Shown: in pieces, positions 5,554-6,238 of the stretch
How the letters are laid out: each line of letters begins with the position of its first letter
Numbering within the stretch: the first letter of the stretch is position 1
Source of the DNA: SAR202 cluster bacterium
GTDB taxonomy: Bacteria; Chloroflexota; Dehalococcoidia; Lucifugimonadales; UBA826
DNA length: 6,238 bases
Direction of reading: 5' to 3'
Assembly: GCA_009392675.1 (NCBI GenBank)
Contig: VFFY01000200.1
Coordinates: forward strand, 1 to 6,238
The notes under the pieces: model-generated
What the model was told of the DNA's origin: nothing
What the model saw: only the letters and a program-made list of their open reading frames with translations
The model's database searches: none
Program-made: the position numbers and the translations under genes

Positions 5554-6238
5554 GTGACTCAAAAACCAATTACTTCAGACATCGGTTACGAAATATCAAA
5601 TCCCACCGGAGTATCTATCTCACCTGATGGAAATCTGGCTGTCTACGGGGTTTCAAAACCGGACATAGAGTCGGGTAAGTTAAAAAACTCGCTTTGGATC
5701 AAAGGTCTAAATGCCTCTGAGTCAGCACCCCGCGAATTAACCAATGGTAGTTCAGATGGGAATCCTAAATTCTCACCAGATGGCTCATCAGTTGCCTTCT
5801 TGAGAGCTGATTCAAAAGGGAGAAACCAGATCTGGCTATTGCAAATGTCTGGTGGTGAAGCTGCCGTAATCACTACTCTAAAGGAAAGCGTTAGAGATTT
5901 TTCATGGAAGCCTGACAGTACAGGATTTGCTGCAGTATCAGACGTAGATCCTGAAACTGAGGGTGAAAGCGACGTTGATCAAACCAATGTGATTTCTATA
6001 ACCAGAATAAGATACAGGCATGATGAATTACGATGGCGTGGCAACCGCGCCACCCAAATCTTTGACGTTGATATAGTTACCAAAGAATCAAAGCAGATTA
6101 CCTGTGACGACGGGGATCAAGGAATACCCTCATGGTCACCTGATGGCTCGAAACTTGCTTTCATTTCAGACGCGATGCCAGAGCGGGATTTTCATGCCGA
6201 AAACGAAGTAAGGGTACTAGATTTATCTTCAGGTAAAA
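5554..6238 (+). CDS. S9-family (prolyl oligopeptidase-type) peptidase, N-terminal beta-propeller part; 3' end outside window
   Basis: The visible 228 residues start at GTG (MTQKPITSDIGYEISNP). They show the repeated beta-propeller signature SPDG found in TolB/WD40-like and S9 peptidase N-terminal domains: ISPDG (22-26), FSPDG (73-77), WKPDS (118-122) and WSPDG (194-198), each followed by a strand such as VAFLRAD or LAFISDA. Blade strands of the type IWLLQMSGGEA and RVLDLSSGK are also seen. The segment RIRYRHDELRWRGNRATQIFDVDI resembles the 'R-x-x-Y-R-x-D...R-x-Q-I-F-x-V-D' blade of acylaminoacyl-peptidase/dipeptidyl-peptidase-like S9 proteins. The alpha/beta-hydrolase domain with the Ser-Asp-His triad would lie beyond the window, so catalytic identity is inferred. 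No signal peptide is present, which argues for a cytoplasmic oligopeptidase and against TolB. A hairpin separates it from the preceding genes, so it is probably a separate unit, although no clear promoter is seen. Confidence 0.8.
   Translation, partial: MTQKPITSDIGYEISNPTGVSISPDGNLAVYGVSKPDIESGKLKNSLWIKGLNASESAPRELTNGSSDGNPKFSPDGSSVAFLRADSKGRNQIWLLQMSGGEAAVITTLKESVRDFSWKPDSTGFAAVSDVDPETEGESDVDQTNVISITRIRYRHDELRWRGNRATQIFDVDIVTKESKQITCDDGDQGIPSWSPDGSKLAFISDAMPERDFHAENEVRVLDLSSGK

Noticed and set aside
5643..5873. Minus-strand open frame of 76 codons within the peptidase gene
   Set aside because: It is opposite conserved propeller repeats and has no independent support.
1..6238. Defence system, CRISPR array, insertion sequence, prophage or RNA gene
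   Set aside because: No arrayed repeats, terminal inverted repeats, transposase or integrase motifs, or tRNA/rRNA-like segments were seen; the genes are metabolic.

Overview
The window reads as ordinary bacterial DNA of moderate GC (mid-40s percent by eye): densely packed genes, short spacers, and recognisable Shine-Dalgarno sites. The gene mix is two galactonate-dehydratase-like enolase-superfamily paralogs, a GMC flavoprotein, an aldolase-like tail, a divergent homocysteine S-methyltransferase relative and an S9 peptidase. It would fit an uncultured, probably environmental heterotroph. The expansion of enolase-superfamily paralogs is reminiscent of marine SAR202 Chloroflexota, but this is a weak inference because no phylogenetic marker is present.

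Layout: (1) positions 1-232 hold the 3' end of a plus-strand gene that looks like a TIM-barrel HpcH/HpaI-type aldolase. (2) Positions 255-4209 hold a three-gene minus-strand cluster, transcribed in the order enolase-superfamily dehydratase B (3070-4209), dehydratase A (1898-3043), GMC oxidoreductase (255-1823), with spacers of 26 and 74 bases. (3) A 102-base divergent intergenic region (4210-4311) carries a consensus TATAAT box for the minus-strand cluster and small palindromes that could bind a regulator. (4) Positions 4312-5337 encode a homocysteine S-methyltransferase-like protein on the plus strand. It is followed at once, in the same frame, by the decayed 3' end of a second copy of such a gene (about 5341-5478). 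(5) A 7-bp hairpin (5486-5506) separates this from an S9-family peptidase gene that starts at 5554 and runs off the window.

Inferred joint function: a GMC enzyme oxidising a sugar or polyol, acid-sugar dehydratases making 2-keto-3-deoxy acids, and an HpcH/HpaI-type aldolase cleaving them would form a plausible non-phosphorylative sugar-acid route. Substrates cannot be read from sequence. The methyltransferase-like gene may share the divergent promoter region and could handle a methylated compound, but it has lost canonical active-site features. I see no defence system, mobile element, CRISPR array, tRNA or rRNA. The most unusual items are the methyltransferase-gene remnant, the altered zinc-site and N-terminal motifs of its intact neighbour, and the Asp-to-Glu change in the catalytic dyad of one dehydratase paralog.
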